Shown: positions 8,259 to 16,973, counted from the stretch's first letter. The stretch is 43,377 nucleotides of DNA from Dyella_B sp035277725 (GCF_035277725.1 NZ_DATEJY010000063.1:1-43377); one strand, 5' to 3'. Made by a program: numbers and translations. The notes: generated from the sequence alone by a model not told the origin.

Positions 8259-9122
8259 ATGCGCAGCGTTGTTTGGTCGCTGATGACAGTGGCAGCGGTG
8301 GCACTAGCCGGCTGCAACAATTCTTCAAATCCGTCGTCGTCGACCGACACGGGAAATACCGAAGCAAGTGCGCCGGCCGGTCCCGCGCACAGCGTTACCG
8401 GTACCGTCACGATCCGTGGCGGCGGCACGCCTTCGCAGCAGAGCAAGCTCGACATCAGTATCGTCGACGTGACGGCACAGGGCTCCGCGCCGCTGGCCAC
8501 CAAGGAAATTGCGCCCGCCACCACCTTCCCGCAATCGTTCGAGCTGGATTTCAATCCCGCCAACGTAGCCACCAACGATCTGTACATCGTGCAGGCGCAG
8601 CTGGTGGATGGTGATCGTCACTACACCATGCCGCTGCAGGCGCCGGTGTTGACCAAGGGCAACCCGACCACCAACGTCAAGGTTGAACTCACCCCCGAAC
8701 AGACGCCGGGCGAAAAGCTCCTGGCACAGTTCCAGGGCGTGCAGAAGCAGATCGGCGGCATGAAGCGCTCCGCCGGCACCAAACTGGAGAAGGATGCCTC
8801 GCTGGCCTGGCAGGTCTTCCGCGATGGCGGCGAAGTGAAGTTCATCCGCGAGCTGGTCGATTACGGCGACAAGGGCTTTACCAGCACGGATTACGCCTAC
8901 AAGGATGGCAAGCCGTGGGTGGTGCAGCAGCAGAAGAAGTCCAGCCAGAACGCCAAGCCCAGTTCGGTGGATACCGCCGGTTGGGGTGACGATGGTTCGC
9001 TGGTGCTGAAGACGCATGAGGCGGATGGCAACAATTCGCCGTTGAGCGATAGCGATGCCCAGAACCTGCAGCAGCAGTCCAAGGACATCCTCAATCTGGC
9101 AACGGGCGGCAAGGGCAAGTAA
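8259..9122 (+). CDS. Lipoprotein with YbaY/YscW-type domain
   Basis: A 287-residue protein with a lipoprotein signal peptide: a hydrophobic segment ending in the lipobox LAGC with Cys19 as the lipidated residue. A low-complexity Ser/Thr/Ala linker follows. Residues about 44-145 resemble the YbaY/YscW family (VTGTVTIRGG near the start, then a predicted beta-sandwich), known from E. coli YbaY and from pilotins of type III secretion. The remaining 140 residues, Lys/Gln-rich and polar, match nothing I recognise. The start at 8259 is the only one giving a signal peptide; the longer frame from 7956 runs through the promoter region. Asn after Cys19 argues against Asp-type retention, so outer-membrane sorting is likely. 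Role unknown; a strong terminator follows. Confidence 0.8.
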   Translation: MRSVVWSLMTVAAVALAGCNNSSNPSSSTDTGNTEASAPAGPAHSVTGTVTIRGGGTPSQQSKLDISIVDVTAQGSAPLATKEIAPATTFPQSFELDFNPANVATNDLYIVQAQLVDGDRHYTMPLQAPVLTKGNPTTNVKVELTPEQTPGEKLLAQFQGVQKQIGGMKRSAGTKLEKDASLAWQVFRDGGEVKFIRELVDYGDKGFTSTDYAYKDGKPWVVQQQKKSSQNAKPSSVDTAGWGDDGSLVLKTHEADGNNSPLSDSDAQNLQQQSKDILNLATGGKGK

Positions 9123-9143
9123 GCCCGCTTCCCGCGCTGGAAT

Positions 9144-9174
9144 AAAAAAGCCGTCCAAACTGGACGGCTTTTTT
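9144..9174 (+). terminator. Bidirectional intrinsic terminator
   Basis: AAAAAAGCCGTCCA pairs with TGGACGGCTTTTTT around a 3-base loop. It lies between the lipoprotein gene (+) and the converging esterase gene (-, ending at 9196) and can serve both. Confidence 0.92.
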
Positions 9175-9195
9175 GTTGCCAGGGGAAAGTACGGC

Positions 9196-11238
9196 TTAGA
9201 AGCCGTACTTCACTCCCACGTTGAAGCCGTTCATGCTCTGGCTGTGATCGGCGAAATGGCTGTTGAAGGCTACCCAGGCGGACAGGTTCGAGGTGACCTG
9301 CGCGCTCAGGCCAGCGTTGACCGAGCCCCAGTTCTTGTCCGGCGTGAAGCCAGCCATGTCGAAGCTGCCGTTCATGCTGTTGAGGCCAGCGGTGACCATG
9401 TCGGTGCCAGCGCGGCTGTCATGGTTCCAACCCAACTCGACATAGGGCGTCACGGCCATGCCCTGGGTATGCAGCGTGCCCTGCAGGCGCCAACCCAATG
9501 TGCTGATCAAGGCATTGCGCGACTGGTGGCCGAACCACATGGCGGTCGCGTCATTGCCGTTTTCGTTATAGCTGTCCACCCTGATGTTCTGATACTCGAA
9601 GTTCGCGAACGGACCGGTCTTCACCGTGCCCACGTCGAACCAGTAGCCGCCGTGCAGCCCTAAACCGACATACGAGCCATCGACCTTGCCGCTTTCGTTC
9701 GTACGAGCGTCGCCGATCATGAACACGCGGTTGACATTGGTGTAGCTGGCCTGGCCGAAGTCACCATAGACGCCGGCGTAAGCACCGCCGCTGTGCCAGG
9801 TGACATAACCCAGTCCCGTGAGGGCCTGCAGCTTGTAGCCGCCGCCGCTGGTGACATCGGCGGTATGTTCACCGATGCCCAGCGCGACACCCGCGGAGAT
9901 GTTGTCCGTCGCGTGAATGTCCGCACCCACGGTGAGATCGACATTATTGCTGCTGGTGCGGGGAGCGCCGGCACGCTGATCGAAATGCTGATTCGAATAG
10001 CTGAGATCGGCGAACGCACGCGTGGTGCTGCCGAAGCTATCGGCCATCATCTGGTTGCGCACCACGGCCGTCTGCGTAGTCACCGCGGCGAGCGGTGCTT
10101 CCTGCAACAGGGAAATCTGCTGCGGCGCGGCCAGCTCGGAGAGCACCACCTGCGAAAGCATCACGTCTGCTGCTGTGGTGGGATGCACGCCATCCGCGAA
10201 CAGGTAGGTCTGATTGGTGCCTGCGGCATAGGTGTAGGGCAGGCCGGAACCTTGCGGGCCGCATTGCACTGAACTTGAGCCTGCACCGCACGCCGGCGTG
10301 GTGACATTGCTAAAGCCGTACGCCCCGGGATTCGCCACGACCTGATTGAGCAGGGCAAAGGTGTTGACGGGAATGATGCCTTTGCCCAAGTGGCCAAGAC
10401 CCGCGTTGAGCTGGCTGTTGTAAATAACGCTGAGCCCGGTCAGCGATGAAGCCGCCGAGGCGCCCTGTGCGAGTGCTTCGGGTGTCAGGCCGATATTGGG
10501 CAGGTTGAACACCACGATGTTTTTCGCGCCAGCCGCCTGCAGGGCACCGATCAGCTTCACTTCCTGCTGTCCGGCAGCGGCAACGGTGGTTTGCGCCTGG
10601 GTGGCCGTCTGTAGCGAGGACACACCCGCCGCTGCGGCCACCTGTGCATTCACCTGGGCGGTGACCAGTGGCGTGATCTGCGCTTCGAACGCGGCAATGG
10701 CCACCGGATTATTCGGAATCAGGCCGGCGGTAACTGCCTGGGAAGCCTGTGCAGCCAGTGTTTGTGCAATCAGTTGCTGCGCGACTGAGCCGGCGGCTAC
10801 CGACGTGGCGGCGTTGAAAATATCGTTGGCGCCACCCCAGATGGCATACAGCGCATGCGGATTCACGCTACTGCTCGCCAGATAGCTGGTCACCTGGCTG
10901 GTGATGGTCGGCACGGTGGAGGGCGTGCCCGGCGAGTTGTTGGTGATACCCGCGCCACCCCAGGCGTAGTCGGTGCCGCCAGCCAGCGAAGCGGTCAGCG
11001 AATAGCCGAGGCCGGCGGCTACGTTCTGAATCGTCACATTGCCGGGATTGGTCGTGAACTTCAGCGGGGGCTGGATGCTCGGATCGGTCGCCAGCGAAAT
11101 GTTGCCGGCATCGCTAAGGCTGTCGCCAAAAACCACCACGCTGTTGAACGTGGAATTCGGATTGCCGGTAGCGTGAACCGCGCCAACCATGCCGAGGGCC
11201 AGCGCCACGGCGCCAGCGATCTTTCGAGGGTGGAACAT
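9196..11238 (-). CDS. GDSL-family autotransporter esterase (EstA/EstP-like)
   Basis: A 680-residue type V secreted enzyme. It has a signal peptide (about 1-23, ending VHA), then a GDSL lipase passenger with block I FGDSLSDAGN (Ser40), block III Asn138 in WGGAND and block V Asp349/His352 in FADGVHPTT. From about residue 395 to the end lies an autotransporter beta-barrel, closing with GVKYGF and its terminal aromatic residue, needed for outer-membrane insertion. The family (Pseudomonas EstA, EstP) hydrolyses short acyl esters at the cell surface. An Ala/Gln-rich helical insertion at about residues 145-225 enlarges the passenger. The gene stands alone: the bidirectional terminator lies beyond its 3' end and a hairpin lies upstream. 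The ribosome binding site AGGAG precedes the ATG. Confidence 0.93.
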   Translation of the reverse strand: MFHPRKIAGAVALALGMVGAVHATGNPNSTFNSVVVFGDSLSDAGNISLATDPSIQPPLKFTTNPGNVTIQNVAAGLGYSLTASLAGGTDYAWGGAGITNNSPGTPSTVPTITSQVTSYLASSSVNPHALYAIWGGANDIFNAATSVAAGSVAQQLIAQTLAAQASQAVTAGLIPNNPVAIAAFEAQITPLVTAQVNAQVAAAAGVSSLQTATQAQTTVAAAGQQEVKLIGALQAAGAKNIVVFNLPNIGLTPEALAQGASAASSLTGLSVIYNSQLNAGLGHLGKGIIPVNTFALLNQVVANPGAYGFSNVTTPACGAGSSSVQCGPQGSGLPYTYAAGTNQTYLFADGVHPTTAADVMLSQVVLSELAAPQQISLLQEAPLAAVTTQTAVVRNQMMADSFGSTTRAFADLSYSNQHFDQRAGAPRTSSNNVDLTVGADIHATDNISAGVALGIGEHTADVTSGGGYKLQALTGLGYVTWHSGGAYAGVYGDFGQASYTNVNRVFMIGDARTNESGKVDGSYVGLGLHGGYWFDVGTVKTGPFANFEYQNIRVDSYNENGNDATAMWFGHQSRNALISTLGWRLQGTLHTQGMAVTPYVELGWNHDSRAGTDMVTAGLNSMNGSFDMAGFTPDKNWGSVNAGLSAQVTSNLSAWVAFNSHFADHSQSMNGFNVGVKYGF

Positions 11239-11288
11239 GTGTGGGTGCTCCTGCGTTGTTTGTTATCGGAGTGTTACGTTAATGCATG

Positions 11289-11321
11289 CCATACGGCAGC
11301 GCATGCTGCGCTGCCGTATGG
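11289..11321 (-). terminator. 13-bp hairpin after tex
   Basis: CCATACGGCAGCG (11289-11301) and CGCTGCCGTATGG (11309-11321) form a perfect stem with a 7-base loop, between the end of tex and the start of the esterase gene on the same strand. There is no U tract, so it may stop or stabilise the tex mRNA end less efficiently than a standard terminator, or act in the esterase leader. Confidence 0.45.
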
Positions 11322-11390
11322 GGAACTCCGCTAGTGCGCCTCATGCTTGAGGACGCAAGCCGCTATGACAGAAGCAGCAATGTCTGCGCG

Positions 11391-13721
11391 TCAGCGCTTC
11401 AACGCCCGCGAAAGCGCATCGGCAAAAGCACTGTTGGCAGGCGCCGAAGCCGGTTTCGCTGCTGGTGAACCGCCAGGCCGCGAGCCGCCGCGGTTGTCCC
11501 TGCCTCCTCGCGCGTCACCAGCGGCCGGCTTGCCGCTGCGTGCCTGTTGGCCGGGTTCGTCGTCCAGGCGCATCGATAGCGCGATGCGCTGGCGGGGGAT
11601 GTCCACGTCCATCACCTTCACCTTGACAATGTCGCCGGCTTTGACGGCGTCGCGCGGGTCTTTCACAAAGGTGTGGGATAGCGCAGAGACATGCACCAGC
11701 CCATCCTGATGCACGCCGATGTCGACGAAGGCACCGAATGCCGCCACGTTGGTGACGCGGCCTTCGAGGATCATGCCGAGCTTGAGATCCTTCAGGTCTT
11801 CCACGCCTTCGGCAAAACTCGGCGCGACGAATTCCGGACGCGGATCGCGGCCGGGCTTTTCCAGTTCCTTGAGAATGTCGCGCACCGTCGGCACGCCGAA
11901 TCGCTCGTCGGTGTACTGCTCGGGCTTCAGGCTGCGCAGGAAGGTGATGTCGCCGACGATGCTTTTCACCTCGCGGCCGCATTGCGCGATGATGCGCTCC
12001 ACCACCGGATAGGCCTCGGGATGCACCGAGCTTGCGTCCAACGGGCTGTCGCCGTTGGGAATGCGCAAAAAGCCGGCGCATTGTTCGAACGCCTTGTCAC
12101 CCAGGCGCGGCACCTTCAACAGGGCTTTGCGGTTCGGGAAGGGGCCATTGGCGTCGCGATGCTTTACCACGTTCTCGGCGACGCTGGGCGTAAGGCCTGC
12201 CACGCGCGACAGCAAGGCGGCCGATGCGGTGTTGACGTCCACGCCGACCGCGTTGACGCAGTCTTCCACTTTCGCATCCAGCGCGCGCGCCAGCTTTACC
12301 TGATTCACGTCATGCTGGTATTGGCCGACGCCGATCGCTTTGGGCTCGATCTTCACCAGCTCTGCCAGCGGATCCTGCAGACGGCGCGCGATGGACACGG
12401 CACCGCGCAAGCTCACGTCGAGATCCGGAAATTCCTTGGCCGCCGTTTCCGAGGCGGAATACACCGACGCACCCGCTTCACTCACTACGATTTTTGACAG
12501 CTTCAAATCCGCGTGTTTCTTGATCAGCTCGCCGGCCAGTTTGTCCGTTTCGCGTGACGCCGTGCCATTACCGATAGCGATCAGGTTGACGCCATGCTGC
12601 TTGCTCAACACCGCCAACCGTGCGATCGACTGATCCCACTGGTTGCGCGGTTCGTGCGGATAGACAGTGTCGGTCGCCAGCAGTTTGCCGGTGGCATCGA
12701 CCACGGCCACTTTCACGCCGGTGCGGATGCCGGGGTCCAGCCCCATCACCGTCTTGGCGCCAGCGGGTGCGGCCAACATCAGATCCTTGAGGTTGTCGCC
12801 GAACACGCGGATGGCTTCGTCTTCCGCGGTTTCGCGCACGCGACCGAACAGATCCAGCGTGAGATGCAAGTGCAGTTTCACGCGCCAGGTCATGCGCACC
12901 GTTTCACGCAGCCATGCATCGGCAGCACGGCCGCGATCGATGATGCCGCTGTGCGACGCGACGCGACCTTCGCCTTCCAGGTGACCTTGTTCGGCTTCTG
13001 CCGCGGGCAACAGCTCCAATTCGATCACGCCTTCGTTGCGCGCGCGCATCAGCGCCAACAGGCGATGCGAAGGAATCTTGCCGATCGCTTCCATGTGATC
13101 GAAATAGTCGCGGAATTTCGCGCCTTCATTTTCCTTGCCTTCGACAACTTTGGCGCGGATCTGGCCTTTCTCCCACAGCCAGTCGCGCAACTCGCCCAGC
13201 AGCTGCGCATCTTCGGCGATGCTTTCCATCAGAATGGCGCGTGCGCCATCGAGCGCGGCGCGCACGTCGGTCACGCCTTTTTCCGCGTCCACGAATTGCT
13301 CGGCGAATGCTTCGGGCGACTGCGTGGGGTCTTCGCGCAGGCCGATGGCGAGCGGTTCCAGGCCGGCTTCGCGTGCGATCTGCGCCTTGGTGCGGCGCTT
13401 GGGCTTGTACGGCAGGTAGAGATCTTCCAGGCGTGCCTTCGTTTCGGCTTCGAGAATGTCTTGCTTCAGCGCGTCAGTGAGTTTGCCTTGTTCTTCGACG
13501 CTGGCGAGGATCGCCGTGCGGCGTTCTTCCAGTTCGCGCAGATAGCGCAGGCGTTCTTCGAGCGTGCGCAATTGCGTGTCGTCGAGACCTCCGGTGACTT
13601 CCTTGCGGTAGCGCGCGATGAAGGGCACGGTGGCGCCACCATCGAGCAATTCCACTGCGGCGCGTACCTGTTCGGATTTGGCGGCGATGTCCTGGGCGAT
13701 GCGTTGTTCAATGCTGAGCAT
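11391..13721 (-). CDS. tex: Tex family RNA-binding transcriptional accessory protein
   Basis: A 776-residue protein (773 in E. coli YhgF/Tex). The N-terminal region has TVPFIARYRKEVTGGLDDTQLR, a Tex signature. A YqgF-like RNase H fold follows (VMGLDPGIRTGVKVAVVD), then helix-hairpin-helix repeats (VGVDVNTASAALLSRVAGL) and a C-terminal S1 RNA-binding domain (LEGRVTNVAAFGAFVDIGVHQDGLVHVS). Beyond S1 is a Gly/Arg/Ala-rich tail. Tex acts on transcription/RNA in the cytoplasm and affects expression of virulence or toxin genes in several bacteria. I chose the ATG at 13721; the longer frame begins with TTG at 13760 and adds residues absent from the family. The C-terminal basic tail is lineage-variable. 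Confidence 0.95.
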   Translation of the reverse strand: MLSIEQRIAQDIAAKSEQVRAAVELLDGGATVPFIARYRKEVTGGLDDTQLRTLEERLRYLRELEERRTAILASVEEQGKLTDALKQDILEAETKARLEDLYLPYKPKRRTKAQIAREAGLEPLAIGLREDPTQSPEAFAEQFVDAEKGVTDVRAALDGARAILMESIAEDAQLLGELRDWLWEKGQIRAKVVEGKENEGAKFRDYFDHMEAIGKIPSHRLLALMRARNEGVIELELLPAAEAEQGHLEGEGRVASHSGIIDRGRAADAWLRETVRMTWRVKLHLHLTLDLFGRVRETAEDEAIRVFGDNLKDLMLAAPAGAKTVMGLDPGIRTGVKVAVVDATGKLLATDTVYPHEPRNQWDQSIARLAVLSKQHGVNLIAIGNGTASRETDKLAGELIKKHADLKLSKIVVSEAGASVYSASETAAKEFPDLDVSLRGAVSIARRLQDPLAELVKIEPKAIGVGQYQHDVNQVKLARALDAKVEDCVNAVGVDVNTASAALLSRVAGLTPSVAENVVKHRDANGPFPNRKALLKVPRLGDKAFEQCAGFLRIPNGDSPLDASSVHPEAYPVVERIIAQCGREVKSIVGDITFLRSLKPEQYTDERFGVPTVRDILKELEKPGRDPRPEFVAPSFAEGVEDLKDLKLGMILEGRVTNVAAFGAFVDIGVHQDGLVHVSALSHTFVKDPRDAVKAGDIVKVKVMDVDIPRQRIALSMRLDDEPGQQARSGKPAAGDARGGRDNRGGSRPGGSPAAKPASAPANSAFADALSRALKR

Positions 13722-13806
13722 GGGACTAAACGAAATTCCTGGAGTTTGGTAATGCGACAAACGCGTCTGGCGAGAACGTCATGCGTTGCCGGTGGGCGAG
13801 CATGAC

Positions 13807-13840
13807 AAAAAAAGCGGCGCAAGCCCAGAAGGCTGCGCCG
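13807..13840 (-). terminator. Intrinsic terminator of the RDD gene
   Basis: On the minus strand a stem CGGCGC-AGCC / GGCT-(T)-GCGCCG with a 5-base loop is followed by a run of seven T. It lies 16 bases past the RDD gene stop and upstream of tex, separating the two genes. Confidence 0.85.
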
Positions 13841-13855
13841 TATCGAGGTGATCAA

Positions 13856-14626
13856 TCAGGCATTGAAGTGGCCGGGTTGTTCGCCGTTTGCGCGGCTCGG
13901 CGGCTGTTCCTGCGCGGTGCCGTTGAGCACGAAGGTGCTGGCCCACAGATCGTGCAGGCCCTGCTTGCGCTGCGTCCAAGTGATGGCCAGGTAGCAGACG
14001 ATCGGGATCAAACCGAACACCGCGCCCAGCAATCTCACGATATTGCGTGCAGCCGAACGGCCAAGCGTAATGCGCTGCCCATTGAGGTCGGTCACGCGCA
14101 GGCGCAGCGCCAGCTTGCCTGGCGTGGCTTGCAGCTTGGATGTTTCAAAGATCATGTAATACAGGAATGTGATGGCCAGTGATGCCACATTGGCGCCTTC
14201 CGTTGCCTTGGCGTAATCACGCAAGGCCGTGGCCATATCGGCGCCGGCTTGAATCTGATCGAGCAGATGCTTGTAAGCTTCTACGCCGCCAAGTGCGTAG
14301 GTCACGATCATGGAGGGAATCATCAGGATCAGCAGATCGATTACCCACGCGCCGAAGCGTTGCCAGAAGCTGGCGTAATCGAAATGGATGGCGCGGCTTG
14401 CCGGTTGCGCCTGCTGGGTTTGCTGCAGCGGCGGCGGGCCATAGGGATTGGGTGCGGGCACCGGTTTGTCTTGCGGAAACAGCAGCGATAGCGGTCGCCA
14501 GTCTGCCAATCCTTCGTACCAGCCGAGATCCTCAGGACTGAGCTGGCCGCTGCGCAGCCACTCTTTCACCTGTTCTTCCTGATAAGGGCCGTGACGTTCG
14601 CCGTTGCGACCGATCCAAACTTCCAT
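13856..14626 (-). CDS. GYF_2 and RDD domain membrane protein
   Basis: A 256-residue protein. Residues 1-50 form a GYF_2 domain (WIGRNGERHGPY, then WYEGLADWRPL), a peptide-binding fold often fused to membrane domains. A Pro/Gln-rich linker follows. Residues about 85-245 form an RDD family domain with hydrophobic segments around WVIDLLILMIPSMIVTYAL, ASLAITFLYYMIF and LLGAVFGLIPIVCYLAI, plus the TPGKLALRLRV motif typical of RDD. RDD proteins sit in the inner membrane; some are linked to ion transport, but this one's role is unknown. Its terminator at 13807-13840 makes it a single-gene unit, 161 bases downstream of mnmG on the same strand. Confidence 0.85.
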   Translation of the reverse strand: MEVWIGRNGERHGPYQEEQVKEWLRSGQLSPEDLGWYEGLADWRPLSLLFPQDKPVPAPNPYGPPPLQQTQQAQPASRAIHFDYASFWQRFGAWVIDLLILMIPSMIVTYALGGVEAYKHLLDQIQAGADMATALRDYAKATEGANVASLAITFLYYMIFETSKLQATPGKLALRLRVTDLNGQRITLGRSAARNIVRLLGAVFGLIPIVCYLAITWTQRKQGLHDLWASTFVLNGTAQEQPPSRANGEQPGHFNA

Positions 14627-14787
14627 CGCTCAATTCTCACAGAGTGTAGCTGCGGATGATGCCATGCGGCACATGACCGGAGGGCGGGACGCGTGGCGCA
14701 TCGTCAATCGAGCACTGTAAACACGCGGATTGTGGATCGCGGAGTTGTCACGAGCGCTGACTGGACGGACATGTGCTGCTGTCAGCA

Positions 14788-16665
14788 TCACGCCGCGTCG
14801 CGACGCTTCAGATGCACCAGCAGCAATGAAATGGCTGCTGGCGTGACGCCACTGATACGCGCTGCCTGCCCGATCGTCGCCGGCGTGCTGCGTTTGAGCT
14901 TCAACAGCACTTCGGCAGACAGGCCGCGCACTTTGTCGTAATCGAAGCTGGCGGGAATAGCCGTGCTTTCATGGCGGCGCTGGCGTTCGATTTCCTCGCG
15001 CTGGCGTTCAAGATAACCGGCGTACTTGGTTTGGACCTCGACCTGTGCGGCGACGTCTTCGCGATCGACCATCGGCCCCAGTTCGGGCACCTTGGCCAGC
15101 GCTGCGTAGTCGAGTTCGGGCCGGCGCAGCAGGTCCAGTGCGTTGGTTTCACGGCTCACGGCAATGCCGAGCTGCCGTTCGATCGCCGCGCCCAGCGTGT
15201 TGTTCGGCGCCGCCCACAAGGCGCCCAGGCGCTGCGTTTCCCGTTCCACGGCTTCGCGTTTAGTGCGCAGCGCATCGAAGCGTGCCTGCGGCACGACGCC
15301 AAGCGCGTGGCCGGTTTCGGTAAGGCGCAGATCCGCGTTGTCCTCGCGCAGATGCAGGCGGTACTCCGCGCGCGAGGTGAACATGCGATAGGGCTCGATG
15401 GTGCCGTTGCTGGTGAGGTCGTCGATCAGTACGCCGATATAGGCTTCATCGCGACGCGGATACCACGGCGCCTTGCCCTGCACCGCCAGCGCGGCGTTCA
15501 GGCCCGCAATCAGTCCCTGCGCGGCGGCTTCTTCGTAGCCCGTGGTGCCGTTGATCTGGCCGGCGAAATATAGCCCGGGGATGGTCTTGGTCTCCAGCCA
15601 GGGGTGCAGGCCGCGCGGGTCGAAGTAGTCGTATTCGATCGCATAGCCGGGACGCGTGATGTGCGCCTTCTCGAAACCCTTGATCGAATGGACCAGCTCC
15701 AGTTGCACGTCGAACGGCAGCGACGTGGAGATGCCGTTCGGATAGATCTCGAAGCTGTCCAGGCCTTCCGGCTCGATGAAGATCTGGTGCGAGCCCTTGT
15801 CGGCAAAGCGCACTACCTTGTCCTCGATGGAAGGGCAATAGCGCGGACCGACGCCCTCGATCTGGCCGGTATACAGCGGCGAGCGATCGAGCGCGCCGCG
15901 AATGACGTCATGCGTGCGGGCGCTGGTATGGGTGATCCAGCAACTTACCTGGCGCGGATGGTCCTCGCGTGAGCCGAGATAGGAAAACACCGGCGCGGGA
16001 TCATCCCCCGGCTGTTCTTCCAGGCCGCTGAAATCGATGCTGCGCATATCGATGCGCGGGGGGGTGCCGGTTTTGAGGCGGTCGGCCGCGACCGGCAGTT
16101 CACGCAGGCGTTGGGCCAGCGTGGTGGCCGGCGGATCGCCAGCGCGCCCGCCCGCGTATTGGGCGGGCCCGATATGGATCTTGCCGGCCAGAAAGGTGCC
16201 CGCCGTGAGCACTACAGACCTGGCACGGAAGGAAACGCCCATCTGCGTCACTACGCCGACCACGCGGCCTTGTTCGATCAGCAGATCGTCGACGGCTTGC
16301 TGGAACAGCTCCAGGTTCGGCTCGGTTTCCACCATGCGGTGGATGGCGGCCTTGTACAACACGCGATCCGCCTGGCAGCGCGTGGCGCGCACGGCCGGTC
16401 CTTTGGACGCGTTCAGCGTGCGCCACTGGATGCCGGCACGGTCCGCCGCGTGGGCCATGGCCCCGCCCAGCGCGTCGATTTCCTTCACCAGATGACCCTT
16501 GCCGATGCCGCCGATGGCGGGGTTGCAGCTCATCTGGCCGATCGTCTCGATGTTGTGGCTCAGCAGCAGCGTGCGCGCGCCGCAGCGCGCCGACGCAAGC
16601 GCGGCTTCAGTGCCGGCATGGCCGCCGCCGATCACGATCACGTCGTAGGGGGTCGGGTGAAGCAT
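14788..16665 (-). CDS. mnmG: tRNA uridine 5-carboxymethylaminomethyl modification enzyme MnmG
   Basis: A 625-residue protein (629 in E. coli MnmG/GidA). The N-terminal FAD-binding motif VIGGGHAGTEAALASAR and the MnmG blocks MSCNPAIGGIGKGHLVKEIDALGG, RLKTGTPPRI, YCPSIEDKV and GQINGTTGYEEAAAQG are all present, as is the C-terminal helical domain that contacts MnmE. With MnmE it installs the cmnm5 group on wobble U34 of several tRNAs, using FAD, NADH and methylene-tetrahydrofolate. The ATG at 16665 is well placed. MnmE is not in this window. Upstream lies the sigma-54 interval; the gene's own promoter is not obvious, though a -10-like TATCAT lies on the minus strand near 16700. Confidence 0.98.
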   Translation of the reverse strand: MLHPTPYDVIVIGGGHAGTEAALASARCGARTLLLSHNIETIGQMSCNPAIGGIGKGHLVKEIDALGGAMAHAADRAGIQWRTLNASKGPAVRATRCQADRVLYKAAIHRMVETEPNLELFQQAVDDLLIEQGRVVGVVTQMGVSFRARSVVLTAGTFLAGKIHIGPAQYAGGRAGDPPATTLAQRLRELPVAADRLKTGTPPRIDMRSIDFSGLEEQPGDDPAPVFSYLGSREDHPRQVSCWITHTSARTHDVIRGALDRSPLYTGQIEGVGPRYCPSIEDKVVRFADKGSHQIFIEPEGLDSFEIYPNGISTSLPFDVQLELVHSIKGFEKAHITRPGYAIEYDYFDPRGLHPWLETKTIPGLYFAGQINGTTGYEEAAAQGLIAGLNAALAVQGKAPWYPRRDEAYIGVLIDDLTSNGTIEPYRMFTSRAEYRLHLREDNADLRLTETGHALGVVPQARFDALRTKREAVERETQRLGALWAAPNNTLGAAIERQLGIAVSRETNALDLLRRPELDYAALAKVPELGPMVDREDVAAQVEVQTKYAGYLERQREEIERQRRHESTAIPASFDYDKVRGLSAEVLLKLKRSTPATIGQAARISGVTPAAISLLLVHLKRRDAA

Positions 16666-16749
16666 CGGAGGGTAAATGCAAGAAAGGACAAGCGCTTATG
16701 ATACTGCGAAGCGTCCGTCAGCGATGACCTACGCATGCTTACGCCAAGC

Positions 16750-16765
16750 TGGCACGCTTTCTGCA
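16750..16765 (+). promoter_or_regulatory. Sigma-54 (-24/-12) promoter, site 1
   Basis: TGGCACGCTTTCTGCA matches the RpoN consensus TGGCACG-N4-TTGCW with a single mismatch (C for T at the first base of TTGCW). The invariant GG and GC are exactly 10 bases apart. The expected RNA start is about 16776. No protein gene follows on this strand before a strong terminator at 16860-16894. Confidence 0.7.
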
Positions 16766-16775
16766 TTTGATAAAT

Positions 16776-16894
16776 CGCACTTTCACGGGCAGATGCCGCG
16801 CGATTTGCGCGCTGAGACAGGACGGCAGGGGTCCTTTCGCGTACCGGGTGAGGAAGCAGAGACGGCGCCCTTTCGGGGCGCCGTCTATTTTTTT
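16776..16894 (+). ncRNA. Candidate sigma-54-dependent small RNA
   Basis: About 119 bases between the predicted sigma-54 start and the end of an intrinsic terminator. Three stems can be drawn: GCGCG/CGCGC near 16798-16813, AGGAC/GTCCT near 16819-16835, and the 3' terminator stem. The only open frame (ATG at 16793) runs straight through the terminator hairpin and lacks a ribosome binding site, so I read the stretch as non-coding. The RNA would be antisense to nothing annotated; it lies upstream of and divergent from mnmG. GlmY/GlmZ and CrcZ are known sigma-54-driven sRNAs, but I see no clear sequence match to them. Function unknown; the boundaries are predicted. Confidence 0.5.
16860..16894 (+). 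terminator. Strong intrinsic terminator of the candidate sRNA
   Basis: AGACGGCGCCC and GGGGCGCCGTCT form an 11-bp GC-rich stem with a UUUC-type loop, followed on + by A and seven T. On the minus strand there is no T run, so it is directional. Its presence on a strand with no gene is the main reason to suspect a small RNA. Confidence 0.88.
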
Positions 16895-16912
16895 GATCTC
16901 TTGAAGAGAGAT

Positions 16913-16973
16913 CTGGCGCCCGGCGGTCTCAGGAACAGGGGGAATCCAGGATGACCGTAGTGCCGGGCGCCAG
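16913..16973. repeat. 12-bp perfect inverted repeat
   Basis: CTGGCGCCCGGC (16913-16924) is the exact reverse complement of GCCGGGCGCCAG (16962-16973). The 37-base loop holds the stop codon of the possible 36-residue ORF on the minus strand, so the RNA of that strand could fold around its own stop. Confidence 0.5.

Noticed and set aside
13722..13760. Longer tex start at TTG 13760
   Set aside because: TTG is a rare start and the extra 13 residues are not in the family; the ATG at 13721 fits.
12594..13805. 403-residue plus-strand frame opposite tex
   Set aside because: Antisense shadow rich in Phe, Gln and His; tex is certain on the other strand.
16676..16954. 92-residue plus-strand frame through the candidate sRNA
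   Set aside because: It starts before the sigma-54 promoter and reads through a strong terminator stem, so it is unlikely to be translated.
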